Assembly: GCF_003399625.1 (NCBI RefSeq)
Contig: NZ_NBXA01000032.1
Coordinates: 1 to 64,000 of the forward strand
Origin: Subtercola boreus
GTDB taxonomy: Bacteria; Actinomycetota; Actinomycetes; Actinomycetales; Microbacteriaceae
Direction: 5' to 3'
DNA length: 64,000 nucleotides
In this document: positions 35,554 through 43,965 of the stretch, one piece after another
How the letters are laid out: each line of letters begins with the position of its first letter
Numbering within the stretch: position 1 is the first letter of the stretch
Position numbers and translations under genes: made by a program
The notes under the pieces: generated by a model
What the model was told of the DNA's origin: nothing
The model's database searches: none
Seen by the model: the letters and a program-made list of their open reading frames with translations, nothing else

Positions 35554-36819
35554 CTACTGCGCTGCCGCAGCGGCGGTCTGGGCCGCCTTCATCGCGTCGG
35601 CGGGCTGCTGGCTGCCCGAGAGAGCATTCTGGAATCCGCCCCACATGGCCTGCGAGATGACCGGGTACTTCGTGCCGAGGTTGTCACTCGTGCGGCCGCG
35701 GGCGGCGGCGACGGCGGCGACCCACGGGGTGAGTTCGGCGTTGGCTGCGACCTGCTGCGTCTGCACGGTGGCGACCGGTGCCACGTACGACAGCGTGGTG
35801 TCGGTGGTCAGCAGGTTCGAGTCGCTGGTGAGGCAGGAGATGATCTTCTCCGTCGTGGCGTAGCGGCCCGTGTCGCTCTGCACGGGAGCGGAGACGAACT
35901 CGCCGCCCGTCGGTGCGGCAGCGGATCCGCCCGCCTTCGCCGGGATGGGGATGACACCGTACTTCAGGCCCGATTTGTCGGCCCCGGCGAGCTGCCAGGT
36001 GCCGTTCTCAGAAAAGGCGAAGTTGCCGGTGAGGAACTCCTGCCAGCTGGTGGTCTGGGTGTTGTTGATCACCGAGTTCGGGGCGTAGCCCTGTTTCACC
36101 CAGTCGGTCCAGAGTGTGGCCGCATCGACGGCCTGGCTCGAGCTGAGGTCGGTCAGTTCGGCTCCGGCCCCCCAGAACCAGGGCAAAAACTGGAAGCTGC
36201 CCTCCTCGGTTCCGATACCGGAGAAGGTGATGCCCTGCTTGCCGGAAGCGGTGACCTTGGCGAGGGCCGCGTTCAGCGACGCCCAGTCGGTGACGCTCGC
36301 GATGTCGACACCCGCCGCTGAGAGAACATCCTTGTTGTAGTACAGCGCGAGCGTGTTCGCGCCGATCGGAACGCCGAACGTGTCGCCGTTGCTCTGGCCG
36401 GCGGCGAGGATGTTCTTCTCGAAGTTCGACGTGTCGAGGCCCAGGTCCTTGGTGGTGGTCAGGATGCCCGCATCCGCCAGCGTCGACACGACGGGGTTGT
36501 CCACGACCAGGATGTCGGGCGAGCTGCCCTGCTGGCCGGCCAGGAGCGCCTTGCTCGTGAGGTCGGACGTGTCGTACCCGGTGCGCTGGATGGTGACGCC
36601 GGCATCCGTGCCGCACTTCGCCACCAGCTTCGACCAGTCGGCGGTCTCGTCGAACTGGGGGTACGGATCCCAGAAGGTGTACGTGCCACCGGCTGCGGCG
36701 GCGTCGGTCGACGACGACGTCGATCCCGATCCCGACGAACAGGCGGAGAGCGCCACCAGGGCGGTGATCGAGAGAACGGCTGCTGCTGCGAGCCGGCCCC
36801 TCTGTGCGGAGATGTTCAC
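35554..36819 (-). CDS. ABC sugar substrate-binding lipoprotein
   Basis: 421 residues from GTG 36819 (GAGAGG six bases upstream), better than TTG 36849, which lacks a ribosome site. The lipobox is LSAC (Cys27), followed by a Ser-rich linker and a family-1 solute-binding fold (YTFWDPYPQFDETADW). It is the first gene of the operon and probably binds an arabinose- or xylose-containing oligosaccharide, inferred from the two hydrolases behind it. Confidence 0.88.
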   Translation of the reverse strand: MNISAQRGRLAAAAVLSITALVALSACSSGSGSTSSSTDAAAAGGTYTFWDPYPQFDETADWSKLVAKCGTDAGVTIQRTGYDTSDLTSKALLAGQQGSSPDILVVDNPVVSTLADAGILTTTKDLGLDTSNFEKNILAAGQSNGDTFGVPIGANTLALYYNKDVLSAAGVDIASVTDWASLNAALAKVTASGKQGITFSGIGTEEGSFQFLPWFWGAGAELTDLSSSQAVDAATLWTDWVKQGYAPNSVINNTQTTSWQEFLTGNFAFSENGTWQLAGADKSGLKYGVIPIPAKAGGSAAAPTGGEFVSAPVQSDTGRYATTEKIISCLTSDSNLLTTDTTLSYVAPVATVQTQQVAANAELTPWVAAVAAARGRTSDNLGTKYPVISQAMWGGFQNALSGSQQPADAMKAAQTAAAAAQ

Positions 36820-36868
36820 GATATTCCTCTCTGAATGTGACGTGTTCAAGCAGTGTCGGACCTTCGTT

Positions 36869-36998
36869 ACCGAAAAGACCGAAAGTAGTTTCGGGAATGA
36901 CTATATGGTGCTCGGATACCCGCGTCAAGAACAATCTTCGATCCGACTGCGGCAAGAATGTGGTGAGGACACGACGGTCGTTTCGGTAGGGTTTCGGT
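36869..36998. promoter_or_regulatory. LacI operator array between the glycoside operon and its regulator
   Basis: CCGAAA-GTAG-TTTCGG (36879-36894) is a 16-bp palindrome. Extra half-sites ACCGAAA at 36869 and TTTCGGT at 36981 and 36992 (11 bases apart) share the same word, and ACGAC-G-GTCGT (36971-36981) is a further small palindrome. Sites lie near both divergent promoters. Confidence 0.6.
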
Positions 36999-37032
36999 AA
37001 AGCCCGAACGCACGGATCCGACGGAGGTGGTG

Positions 37033-38085
37033 ATGGACGGCAGAAAGCGCGGCACGGGGGCCACCACCCTGACCGACGTCGCCCAACTCGCCGGGGTCTC
37101 CCTCGCCACCGCCTCGAAGGCGATGAACGGCGTCAGCCAGGTGCGCGCCGAGACCCGCCAACGCGTGCTCGATGCGGCGGCCACCCTCTCGTTCACGCCG
37201 AACCCCTTCGCAAAGGCCCTCAACTCGGCCACCACCGGCACCATCGGCATGCTCACCCAGGATCTCGACAACCGCTTCGTGCTGCCCGTTCTGCTCGGCG
37301 CCGAAGACGCTTTCGGCGCCGGCTCCACCTCGGTGCTGCTGGCGGATGCCCGAAGCGACTCGATCCGCGAGCGGCACCAGCTCGGCATGCTGCTGGCCAA
37401 GAGGGTGGATGGCCTGCTGGTCGTGGGGCGCACCACCAACCCCCGGGCATCCCTCACCGCCGGCCTGAAGGTGCCGGTGGTGTACGTCTACGCCCCCTCT
37501 GACGACCCCGCAGACCTGTCGTTCACGCCCGACAACTTCGACGCGGGGCGGCAGGCCGTCGACCACCTGCTCTCGCGCGGGCGGCGGCGGATCGCGTTCA
37601 TCAACGGCGATCCGTCGTACTCGGCCGCGCAGGATCGCGTCGCAGGCGCGGCAGCCCGGCTCGCCGAGCACGGGCTCTCGCTCGTCGGCGGCGCCGACCT
37701 CTTCGGCCCGTGGGGCGAGCGCTGGGGGCGGCGCTGCACCGAGTCCCTGGTGGAATCCGGCGTGCAGTTCGACGCCCTGCTCTGCGGCAGCGACCAGCTG
37801 GCACGGGGCGCCCTCGACCAGCTGCGCGAGAGCCGGCGGAGCGTGCCGGACGACGTCGCGGTGATGGGTTTCGACAACTGGGACGTGCTCACCGAAGAGG
37901 CGCGCCCGCCGCTCACCAGCGTCGAGATGAACCTCGAGCAGCTGGGCCGGTCGGCCGCCCTCGAACTCGTGGCGGCGATCGGCGGCACCACCGCCCGCGG
38001 TGTGCGCCGCGGAGCCGTGCGGGTCGTCCCCCGCGAGTCGACGGGCTCGTGGCTGCACTCCGACGACGGCGACGCGGGTAGCTGA
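37033..38085 (+). CDS. LacI family regulator of the glycoside operon
   Basis: 350 residues. The HTH and hinge read TLTDVAQLAGVSLATASKAM, then the sugar-binding domain with IAFINGDPSY and AVMGFDNWDVL. ATG 37033 has GGAGG five bases upstream; the two GTG codons just before it overlap the ribosome site. Divergent from the binding-protein gene. The TTTCGG-type sites between them are its probable operators. The inducer is likely a sugar released by GH127 or GH31. Confidence 0.88.
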   Translation: MDGRKRGTGATTLTDVAQLAGVSLATASKAMNGVSQVRAETRQRVLDAAATLSFTPNPFAKALNSATTGTIGMLTQDLDNRFVLPVLLGAEDAFGAGSTSVLLADARSDSIRERHQLGMLLAKRVDGLLVVGRTTNPRASLTAGLKVPVVYVYAPSDDPADLSFTPDNFDAGRQAVDHLLSRGRRRIAFINGDPSYSAAQDRVAGAAARLAEHGLSLVGGADLFGPWGERWGRRCTESLVESGVQFDALLCGSDQLARGALDQLRESRRSVPDDVAVMGFDNWDVLTEEARPPLTSVEMNLEQLGRSAALELVAAIGGTTARGVRRGAVRVVPRESTGSWLHSDDGDAGS

Positions 38086-38152
38086 CGACGCCGGCGGGCC
38101 CGCGGGGCCGCACGGGGGTATTGCACCCGCGTCGTCGGAACTCCCGCAGCGC

Positions 38153-39106
38153 TCAGCTGCCGGGCGAGCGGGGCTCGGCTGCTGCGCGTGGGAGGCGGCG
38201 GGAGGAGGCCCGGGTGCCCCAGCGGTTCCAGGCGAGGATGTAGATGGTGAGCCCGGTGACGAGCCCCACGATCACCCAGAGCACGACGAGGTAGTCGATC
38301 CAGGAGCCGACCGGCGGCGAGCCGGGCAGGAACGTGCGAAGGGGGATGACGGCGAAGAGCATGGCGCCGATCCAGCTGGTGAGGGTGGCCTCGACCTGGC
38401 GCCGGCCAGTGTAGGCGCTGATGGCCACGAAGAGCACCAGCACCGGGATGACCGCCATCAGGCCGAGCAGCACGATTCCGAAGGCGACGGTGCTCGCGGA
38501 GCGGGTGGCGACGATCTCCACCGTGGGCAGCGGCCTGTCGCCGGTCGCTGTGGTGACGCTGTAGCCCGTGTCGTCGACCCGGTTGGTGTGCAGCTGCCAG
38601 CCCGGCACAGAGTCGTCGAGGCACACCTCGGTGGGGATCGCGATCCGCCCGTCGCCCCCGCCGGTGAAGGCGAACGTGGTCAGCTCGGCACGGTAGGTGT
38701 CGAACGGCCACTCCTCGACGATTCCCGCGGCGTAGTCGGACTGGGTCGAGCTCCCGAGCGCGTCCCCCTTGGCGAAGGTCAGCACCTTTGACCCGTCGAC
38801 GGGGAAAGTCAGCAGGCTGATGTCCTGCCCGGCTGTGAAACCGTCGCGGGAGAGCATGCTCTCCGGCGCATGCAGGGTGAGCTGGAACTCCAGCCGCTGG
38901 TTGACGGCGTTCACGGCAGCGGGCTGCAGTTTCACGCTGACGCGGTCGCTTTCGGCGCCCTGCACGACCTGCACGCAGCTGTTGCCCGACTCCCGGAGCC
39001 CGCCGGTGTAGAGAAGCACGACGACGGCGTACACGATCGCCGCCAGGAGAACGGCGGCCGCGACCTGCCCGTGGAGGCGCCGCGCGCGAGGTCGTTCAGC
39101 TGCCAT
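38153..39106 (-). CDS. DUF4436 family membrane protein
   Basis: 317 residues. One N-terminal membrane helix (about residues 13-35), a long extracytoplasmic region with beta-strand character and two cysteines, then three C-terminal helices from about residue 208, with FLPGSPPVGSWID between the last two. This layout and the FLPGSPP motif fit DUF4436, a family without known function common in actinobacteria. Not obviously linked to its neighbours. Confidence 0.7.
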   Translation of the reverse strand: MAAERPRARRLHGQVAAAVLLAAIVYAVVVLLYTGGLRESGNSCVQVVQGAESDRVSVKLQPAAVNAVNQRLEFQLTLHAPESMLSRDGFTAGQDISLLTFPVDGSKVLTFAKGDALGSSTQSDYAAGIVEEWPFDTYRAELTTFAFTGGGDGRIAIPTEVCLDDSVPGWQLHTNRVDDTGYSVTTATGDRPLPTVEIVATRSASTVAFGIVLLGLMAVIPVLVLFVAISAYTGRRQVEATLTSWIGAMLFAVIPLRTFLPGSPPVGSWIDYLVVLWVIVGLVTGLTIYILAWNRWGTRASSRRLPRAAAEPRSPGS

Positions 39107-39241
39107 TTCGCGAGCTTAGCGACCGGGCGCCGAACCATCCGACGCGAACCGCCGCGCCGTGCGGCCGGAAGCGGACATGGCCGGAACAGGCCGCCGGGAC
39201 GGGGGGGGCGTGCCTGCCGGCTCACGGCCCCGCTTTACCCC

Positions 39242-39301
39242 ATCGGGTGGGCAGTTCGGGCCCGAAACCGCAGGTTTCAGGGCCCGAACTGCCCACCCGA
39301 T
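39242..39301. repeat. Long near-perfect hairpin, member 2 of a dispersed pair
   Basis: Bases 39242-39263 pair perfectly with 39280-39301. After one bulged A (39279) a further six pairs (GAAACC/GGTTTC) close on a GCA loop. The 22-base arm matches the palindrome at 12602 at 20 positions. It lies just after the stop of the minus-strand dehydrogenase gene at 39329. Confidence 0.85.
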
Positions 39302-39328
39302 TCGGAGGCGGGGCGCAGGCGCGAGGGG

Positions 39329-40309
39329 TCAGGACAGGGCGGGGGCCGCGAACTCGATCTGCGCCTTGATGGTGGTGGCCGGGTTGTGGGCGGCTTCGAG
39401 GGCGGAGAGCGCGTCGTCGGCGGGGAAGACCTGCGTGATCAGCGGGCTGAGGTCGATCTTCGCCCCGGCCAGGAAGCGCAGGGTCTCCGGCCAGACGCCG
39501 GGCGAGCCGATCGAGCCGGTGATCGTCAGCTCCTTCGACTGGATCAGGCCGAGGCGGGCGGTCGCCATCCGCCCCACGTCGATGCCGATGTACGCGACAC
39601 GGCCACGGAAGCCGGCGAGTTCGAGGGCCTGGGCCATCACCTCGGGGCGTCCGCTGCACTCGACCACGACGTCGGCCCCGCGGCCGGCCGACAGCGCGAG
39701 AACGGCATCGGATGCGGCATCCGGATGCACGGCCGACGCCGCGCCCAACTGCAGGGCGATCATCCGGCGCCCCTCGGCGGGCTCCACGACGATGACCTGC
39801 GCGCCGAGCGCCGCCGCGGCGGCCGTGACGGCGAGGCCGATCGGCCCGGCACCGAGCACCACGAGGGTGTCGCTGGCGTCGACGTTGCCGACCCGGCGGA
39901 GCGCGTAGTACGCCACGCTGAACGGCTCGACGAGCGCGCCGTCGGCGAACGAGAGCTCGTCGGGCAGCCTGTGCAGCCACGACGGCTTCGCCACGAAGTA
40001 CTCGGCGGCCGCGCCCGAGATCGAGAAGCCGAAGTGGTCGGCACCGATGACGCACTCCCCCACGACCCGGTCTCCGACCGCGAACGACGTCACGCGGGAG
40101 CCGACGGCGGCGACCTCGCCCGACCATTCGTGCCCGGGGATCAACGGGTAGCTGAACGGGATGATGTACCGGCCTTCGAGCAGGTCGATGTCCGAGTGGC
40201 ACACTCCCACCCGGCGGGCCGCGACCAGCACTTCGTCGTCGGCGATGGCCGGGACGTCGAGGGAGACGACCTCCGCGACATCCTGAACCGTGTACTGCAG
40301 AGCTCTCAT
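39329..40309 (-). CDS. MDR dehydrogenase lacking the structural zinc lobe
   Basis: 326 residues. The catalytic zinc region is present (VGVCHSDIDLLEG, PGHEWSG) and so is the NAD-binding loop (VVLGAGPIGLAV). The usual four-cysteine structural zinc lobe is missing: the segment reads CVIGADHFGFSISGAAAEY. It resembles polyol or threonine dehydrogenase-like MDR enzymes. It overlaps the upstream dehydrogenase by four bases (ATGA) and ends the four-gene operon that begins at 43755. Confidence 0.78.
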   Translation of the reverse strand: MRALQYTVQDVAEVVSLDVPAIADDEVLVAARRVGVCHSDIDLLEGRYIIPFSYPLIPGHEWSGEVAAVGSRVTSFAVGDRVVGECVIGADHFGFSISGAAAEYFVAKPSWLHRLPDELSFADGALVEPFSVAYYALRRVGNVDASDTLVVLGAGPIGLAVTAAAAALGAQVIVVEPAEGRRMIALQLGAASAVHPDAASDAVLALSAGRGADVVVECSGRPEVMAQALELAGFRGRVAYIGIDVGRMATARLGLIQSKELTITGSIGSPGVWPETLRFLAGAKIDLSPLITQVFPADDALSALEAAHNPATTIKAQIEFAAPALS

Positions 40310-41364
40310 CGCGCGTTCACCAGCACCTTCACCTGGTCGCCCGAGGGCGACAGCAGCGTCTCGAAACCCTTGGCGACCACGTCTTCCATCGCGATCTGGG
40401 CGCTGACGACCTTCTCGACGGGGTAGCGCCCGCGGGCGATCAGGTCGACGATGCGCGGCCAGTCGGTGACGGGGTAGCACCACGTGCCCGAGAGGGTGAT
40501 GTCGTGCTCCGAGAGCACCATCGGGTCGATCGCGGCGGCCTTCGTGTGAAGGCCTGTCTGCGAGATGCGCCCGGCACTCCGCACGGCGGCGAGGGCCGTG
40601 TTGAGGGCGCGTTCGTTGCCCGAACACTCGATGACGGCATCCACACCGACGCCCTCGTTCCGGTCTTTCAGGTAGGCGGCGACGTCGAGCTGGGTCGGGT
40701 CGAGCACCTCCCCGACATCCAACGACCGGGCGAGGGCAGCGCGCACGGGGTTGACCTCCGAGATGAAGACGGTGGCGCCGAGGGATGCGGCGTAGAGCGA
40801 CGCGAGCGCGCCGATCGGGCCGGCCCCGGTGATGAGCACCGAGTCGCCGGGGCGCACCTGGGCGGTATCCACTCCGTACGCGGCGACGGCGCCGGGCTCG
40901 ACGAGTGCGCCCTGCAGATCGCTGACGCCATCTGGCAGCACGCTCACGTGGCTGGCCGGAACGAGGGCGAGCTCGGCGATGCCTCCCCACGCGAAGCTCA
41001 GGCCGACGCACGCCATCTTCTGGCAGAGGTGGTTGAGCCCGCGGCGGCAGTAGTAGCAGACACCGCAGAAGAGGAGCGGCATGACCGAGACGCGCTGGCC
41101 GGGTCGCAGGTGCGTGACGCCGCGGCCGACCTCGACGATCTCGGCCGAGAACTCGTGGCCGAGGATCTGCGGGGCGGTCGACCCGTTCAGCGGATGCGGC
41201 GACGCCGGGATGACGATCGGCCCCATCGCGTACTCGTGGAGGTCTGTGCCGCAGACGCCGCACCAGTACGGCTTCAGCAGAACGTCGAACTCGCCGACAT
41301 CGGTGGGGTCGGCGACGTTCTCGACCCGGATGTCCTTCGCGCCGTGGAAGACTGCTGCCTTCAT
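40306..41364 (-). CDS. Zinc-dependent 2,3-butanediol dehydrogenase-like MDR enzyme
   Basis: 352 residues. WCGVCGTDLHEY and GHEFSAE carry the catalytic zinc ligands, CGVCYYCRRGLNHLC the structural zinc, and VLITGAGPIGALA the NAD loop. KAAVFHGAKDIRVENV at the N-terminus is typical of (R,R)-butanediol dehydrogenases. It may oxidise a vicinal diol or hydroxy compound. It precedes a second MDR enzyme in the same operon. Confidence 0.8.
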   Translation of the reverse strand: MKAAVFHGAKDIRVENVADPTDVGEFDVLLKPYWCGVCGTDLHEYAMGPIVIPASPHPLNGSTAPQILGHEFSAEIVEVGRGVTHLRPGQRVSVMPLLFCGVCYYCRRGLNHLCQKMACVGLSFAWGGIAELALVPASHVSVLPDGVSDLQGALVEPGAVAAYGVDTAQVRPGDSVLITGAGPIGALASLYAASLGATVFISEVNPVRAALARSLDVGEVLDPTQLDVAAYLKDRNEGVGVDAVIECSGNERALNTALAAVRSAGRISQTGLHTKAAAIDPMVLSEHDITLSGTWCYPVTDWPRIVDLIARGRYPVEKVVSAQIAMEDVVAKGFETLLSPSGDQVKVLVNAR

Positions 41365-41380
41365 GTCGTGATGCTCCTTT

Positions 41381-41427
41381 GCATGGGGGTTGGCTGCATG
41401 GGGGTTGGCTGCATGGGTGGGGTTGAC
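41381..41427. repeat. 15-bp tandem repeat
   Basis: GCATGGGGGTTGGCT at 41381-41395 and 41396-41410, with a third partial copy. It sits in the gap between the HIBADH-like gene and the butanediol-dehydrogenase-like gene, just before the ribosome site of the latter. Confidence 0.85.
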
Positions 41428-41437
41428 GCTCCGCGCC

Positions 41438-42370
41438 CTAGTTGACGGTAGTGGGTGGATGGCCGGCCGACCGGGCCCGGGTGACCTCGGCGATCGACGA
41501 CCAGTCGTCGTCTCCGTGCCCGTCGGCGATGGCCGCCTCGAACATGTCCCGGAGGTCGGCCGCGGTCGTGAGAGCGACTCCGGCTCCGGCTGCGGCCTGC
41601 TCTGCGAGCCCGAGATCCTTCAGGCCGAGCCGCGTCGTGAAGCCGGCCGGCTGGTAGCGGCGGTCGGCGATCAGTGCTCCGTAGCCCGAGTACACGGGGC
41701 CCGGGAAGAGGCTGTCCGCCATGACGTCGACGAACGTCGAGGCGTTGACGCCGTTCGCGTCGAGGAGGGTGAGCGACTCGCTCATCGCCTGCAACGCGTG
41801 GATGATCAGGTAGTTCATCGAGATCTTCGCGATGTTCGCCGCGGCGGGGTCGACGCCGAACGGCCAGACGCGCCGCCCCATCGCCTCGAGGTAGGGCATA
41901 GCGCGGGCGAGGTCGGCATCCGCACCGGCAGCGAGCACGGTGAGCGCGCCCTGCTCGGCGACCGTCGAGCGGCCGAGCACCGGAGCTGCGGCGTAGGCGA
42001 CCCCGTGCTCACGGTGCAGCCGGTCGAGCGCGGTCGCGGCCCCGGCGCTGACCGTGGCCATGTTGACGTGCAGCGCACCCTCGGGGGCTGCCGCGAGCTC
42101 GGCGGCCGAGAACACCTCCTGCACCGCTTCGTCGTTGGAGAGGATCGAGAAGACGAGACCGGTCTGCAGCACATCGTGCACGCTGTCGGCTGGGGTCGCA
42201 CCGAGGGCGGCCAGGGCATCCATCGCCGACCGGGAACGGTTCCAGACGACGACGGAATGGCCGGTGGCGAGCAGGCGGCCGACCATCGCGGCGCCCATGG
42301 TGCCGAGGCCGATGAAGCCGATGGTGTCGGCTGCCGCGGCGGTGCTGCCTGCTCCGCTGGCGCCGGGCAT
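41438..42370 (-). CDS. 3-hydroxyisobutyrate dehydrogenase-like beta-hydroxyacid dehydrogenase
   Basis: 310 residues. The NAD-binding start is TIGFIGLGTMGAAMVGRLL; VSAGAATALDRLH and YAAAPVLGRSTVAEQG fit the substrate region; the catalytic Lys is in NIAKISMNYL. The family oxidises 3-hydroxy acids such as 3-hydroxyisobutyrate or tartronate semialdehyde. ATG 42370 shares one base with the upstream stop (TGATG). Confidence 0.8.
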   Translation of the reverse strand: MPGASGAGSTAAAADTIGFIGLGTMGAAMVGRLLATGHSVVVWNRSRSAMDALAALGATPADSVHDVLQTGLVFSILSNDEAVQEVFSAAELAAAPEGALHVNMATVSAGAATALDRLHREHGVAYAAAPVLGRSTVAEQGALTVLAAGADADLARAMPYLEAMGRRVWPFGVDPAAANIAKISMNYLIIHALQAMSESLTLLDANGVNASTFVDVMADSLFPGPVYSGYGALIADRRYQPAGFTTRLGLKDLGLAEQAAAGAGVALTTAADLRDMFEAAIADGHGDDDWSSIAEVTRARSAGHPPTTVN

Positions 42371-43755
42371 CAGGCGCCCTCGTCGCCCCGACCCGCGGCC
42401 GTGTTCAGGTGCGACTGCGAGTCACGGAGGTTCGGCAGGGCGCCGCCGACGGTGAAGTACCGCTTGCCTGCCACGAGCAGGTCTTCGGCCGGGAACTTCG
42501 TGATCACCTGGCAGCCGGTGGCCGTGACCACGATCTCCTCCTCGATGCGGGCAGCGCCCCAGCCGTCGGCGCTCGGCCAGTAGGTCTCGAGGGCGAAGAC
42601 CATGCCCTCGACGAGGGTCTCCGGATGATCGAGCGAGACGAGCCGCGAGAAGATCGGCTTCTCCCAGATCGACAGGCCCACCCCGTGGCCGTACTGCAGC
42701 GCGAAGGCGGCCTCTTCGTCGGGGAAACCGAACTCCTCCGCCTTGGGCCAGACCTTCACGATGTCGGCGGTCGTGGCGCCGGGCTTCACCAAGGCAATCG
42801 CGCGGTCCATGTATTCCCGGGCGCGCTTGTAGGCGTCGTGCTGCGCCGAGCTCGCCGAGCCGACCGCGAAGGTGCGGTAGTAGCACGTGCGGTAGCCGTT
42901 GAAGCTGTGCAGGATGTCGAAGAAGGCCGGGTCGCCGGGGCGGATCAGGCGGTCGGAGAAGACGTGCGGATGCGGCGAGCAGCGCTCGCCCGAGATCGCG
43001 TTGACCCCTTCGACGTACTCACTGCCGAGGTCGTAGAGCTTCTTCGAGACAAGGCCGACGCACTCGTTCTCGCGTACGCCGGGCTTCAGGAATTCGTACA
43101 GGTCTTCGTAGGCCGCATCCACCATCGACGCCGCCTGCGTGAGCAGCGAGATCTCGTCGCCGGTCTTCACGCGGCGCGCCTCGAGGAACACCTGCTGGCC
43201 GTCGACGACCTCGATGCCGAGCTTCTGCAGGGCGAACAGGATCGGCAGCTCGATGACGTCGACGCCGAGGGGTTCGTTCTGCACCCCGAACTTCTCGAGT
43301 TCGCGCTTGATCTTCACAGCGACGCGATCCGCGATCTCGGAGTCGGGGCTGAACGCACCGCGGAGGGTCGAGATCCCGGCCCGCGAGCCGCTCTCGGCAC
43401 GCGGCCGCACCGCACCGTGATGGGGGGCGTGCGGGTCGGCGTCGGCCTCGGCGGTGGTCTGGTCGAGCCACGGGTTGAAGAGGGAGTGGTGCTTCGCGGC
43501 GGAACCGAAGTCCCACATGATCGGGTCGGTCACGCGGGTCAGCAGGCTGAAGCGGATCAGCTTGTCCATCGCCCAGGTGCCGATGTGGGTCGACGTCATG
43601 TAGCGGATGTTCGAGAAGTCGAAGGCCAGAACGGCGCCGAGCTCCGAGGTGGAGAGCTGCGCCTTCAGGCGGGCGAGCCGTTCGCTCCGCAGACGATCGA
43701 AGTCGACCCGTTCCTCCCAGTCGACGGCGTTTGTTCCGCGAGTTGCTGTACTCAT
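42370..43755 (-). CDS. M24 (pita-bread fold) peptidase/amidohydrolase-like protein with altered metal site
   Basis: 461 residues from ATG 43755 (AGAGGG eight bases upstream). An N-terminal creatinase-like domain (GAVLAFDFSNIRYMTS) precedes the M24 catalytic domain. Four of five metal ligands are visible: Asp in FFDILHSF, His in GHGVGL, Glu in FALETY and Glu in RIEEEIV. The second Asp of the D-x10-D pair is replaced by Cys (GYRTCYYRTF). Family members include aminopeptidase P, creatinase, ectoine hydrolase and the lyase DddP, so the reaction is uncertain; C-N bond hydrolysis without a binuclear metal centre is possible. Confidence 0.78.
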   Translation of the reverse strand: MSTATRGTNAVDWEERVDFDRLRSERLARLKAQLSTSELGAVLAFDFSNIRYMTSTHIGTWAMDKLIRFSLLTRVTDPIMWDFGSAAKHHSLFNPWLDQTTAEADADPHAPHHGAVRPRAESGSRAGISTLRGAFSPDSEIADRVAVKIKRELEKFGVQNEPLGVDVIELPILFALQKLGIEVVDGQQVFLEARRVKTGDEISLLTQAASMVDAAYEDLYEFLKPGVRENECVGLVSKKLYDLGSEYVEGVNAISGERCSPHPHVFSDRLIRPGDPAFFDILHSFNGYRTCYYRTFAVGSASSAQHDAYKRAREYMDRAIALVKPGATTADIVKVWPKAEEFGFPDEEAAFALQYGHGVGLSIWEKPIFSRLVSLDHPETLVEGMVFALETYWPSADGWGAARIEEEIVVTATGCQVITKFPAEDLLVAGKRYFTVGGALPNLRDSQSHLNTAAGRGDEGA

Positions 43756-43908
43756 TGTGAAGACCCTCTCCCCCGACACCGCTGTCGAAGTTCAGTAAGC
43801 ATGTACGTGGTGTTCACTCTAGCTTAATTGTCAGACGAGCCGATTGTGAAGCATCTGATCATCATGCGCGCACATTCTCCGTCACAGGTTCTAGAATTCG
43901 GGAACGGC

Positions 43909-43925
43909 GTTCACCACACGTGAAC
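43909..43925. promoter_or_regulatory. Palindrome upstream of the XRE-cupin gene
   Basis: GTTCAC, five bases, GTGAAC lies 40 bases before the regulator gene in the divergent region with the M24 operon. It is a candidate site for the XRE-cupin protein. Confidence 0.45.
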
Positions 43926-43965
43926 CCCGACTGCACAGACAGAGGAGTGGAACATCAACGAAGAA

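Noticed and set aside
42370-43755. DMSP lyase DddP
   Set aside because: The domain order and the FDFSNIRYMTS-type block are similar, but one metal-binding Asp that DddP needs is Cys here, and nothing in the context points to DMSP.
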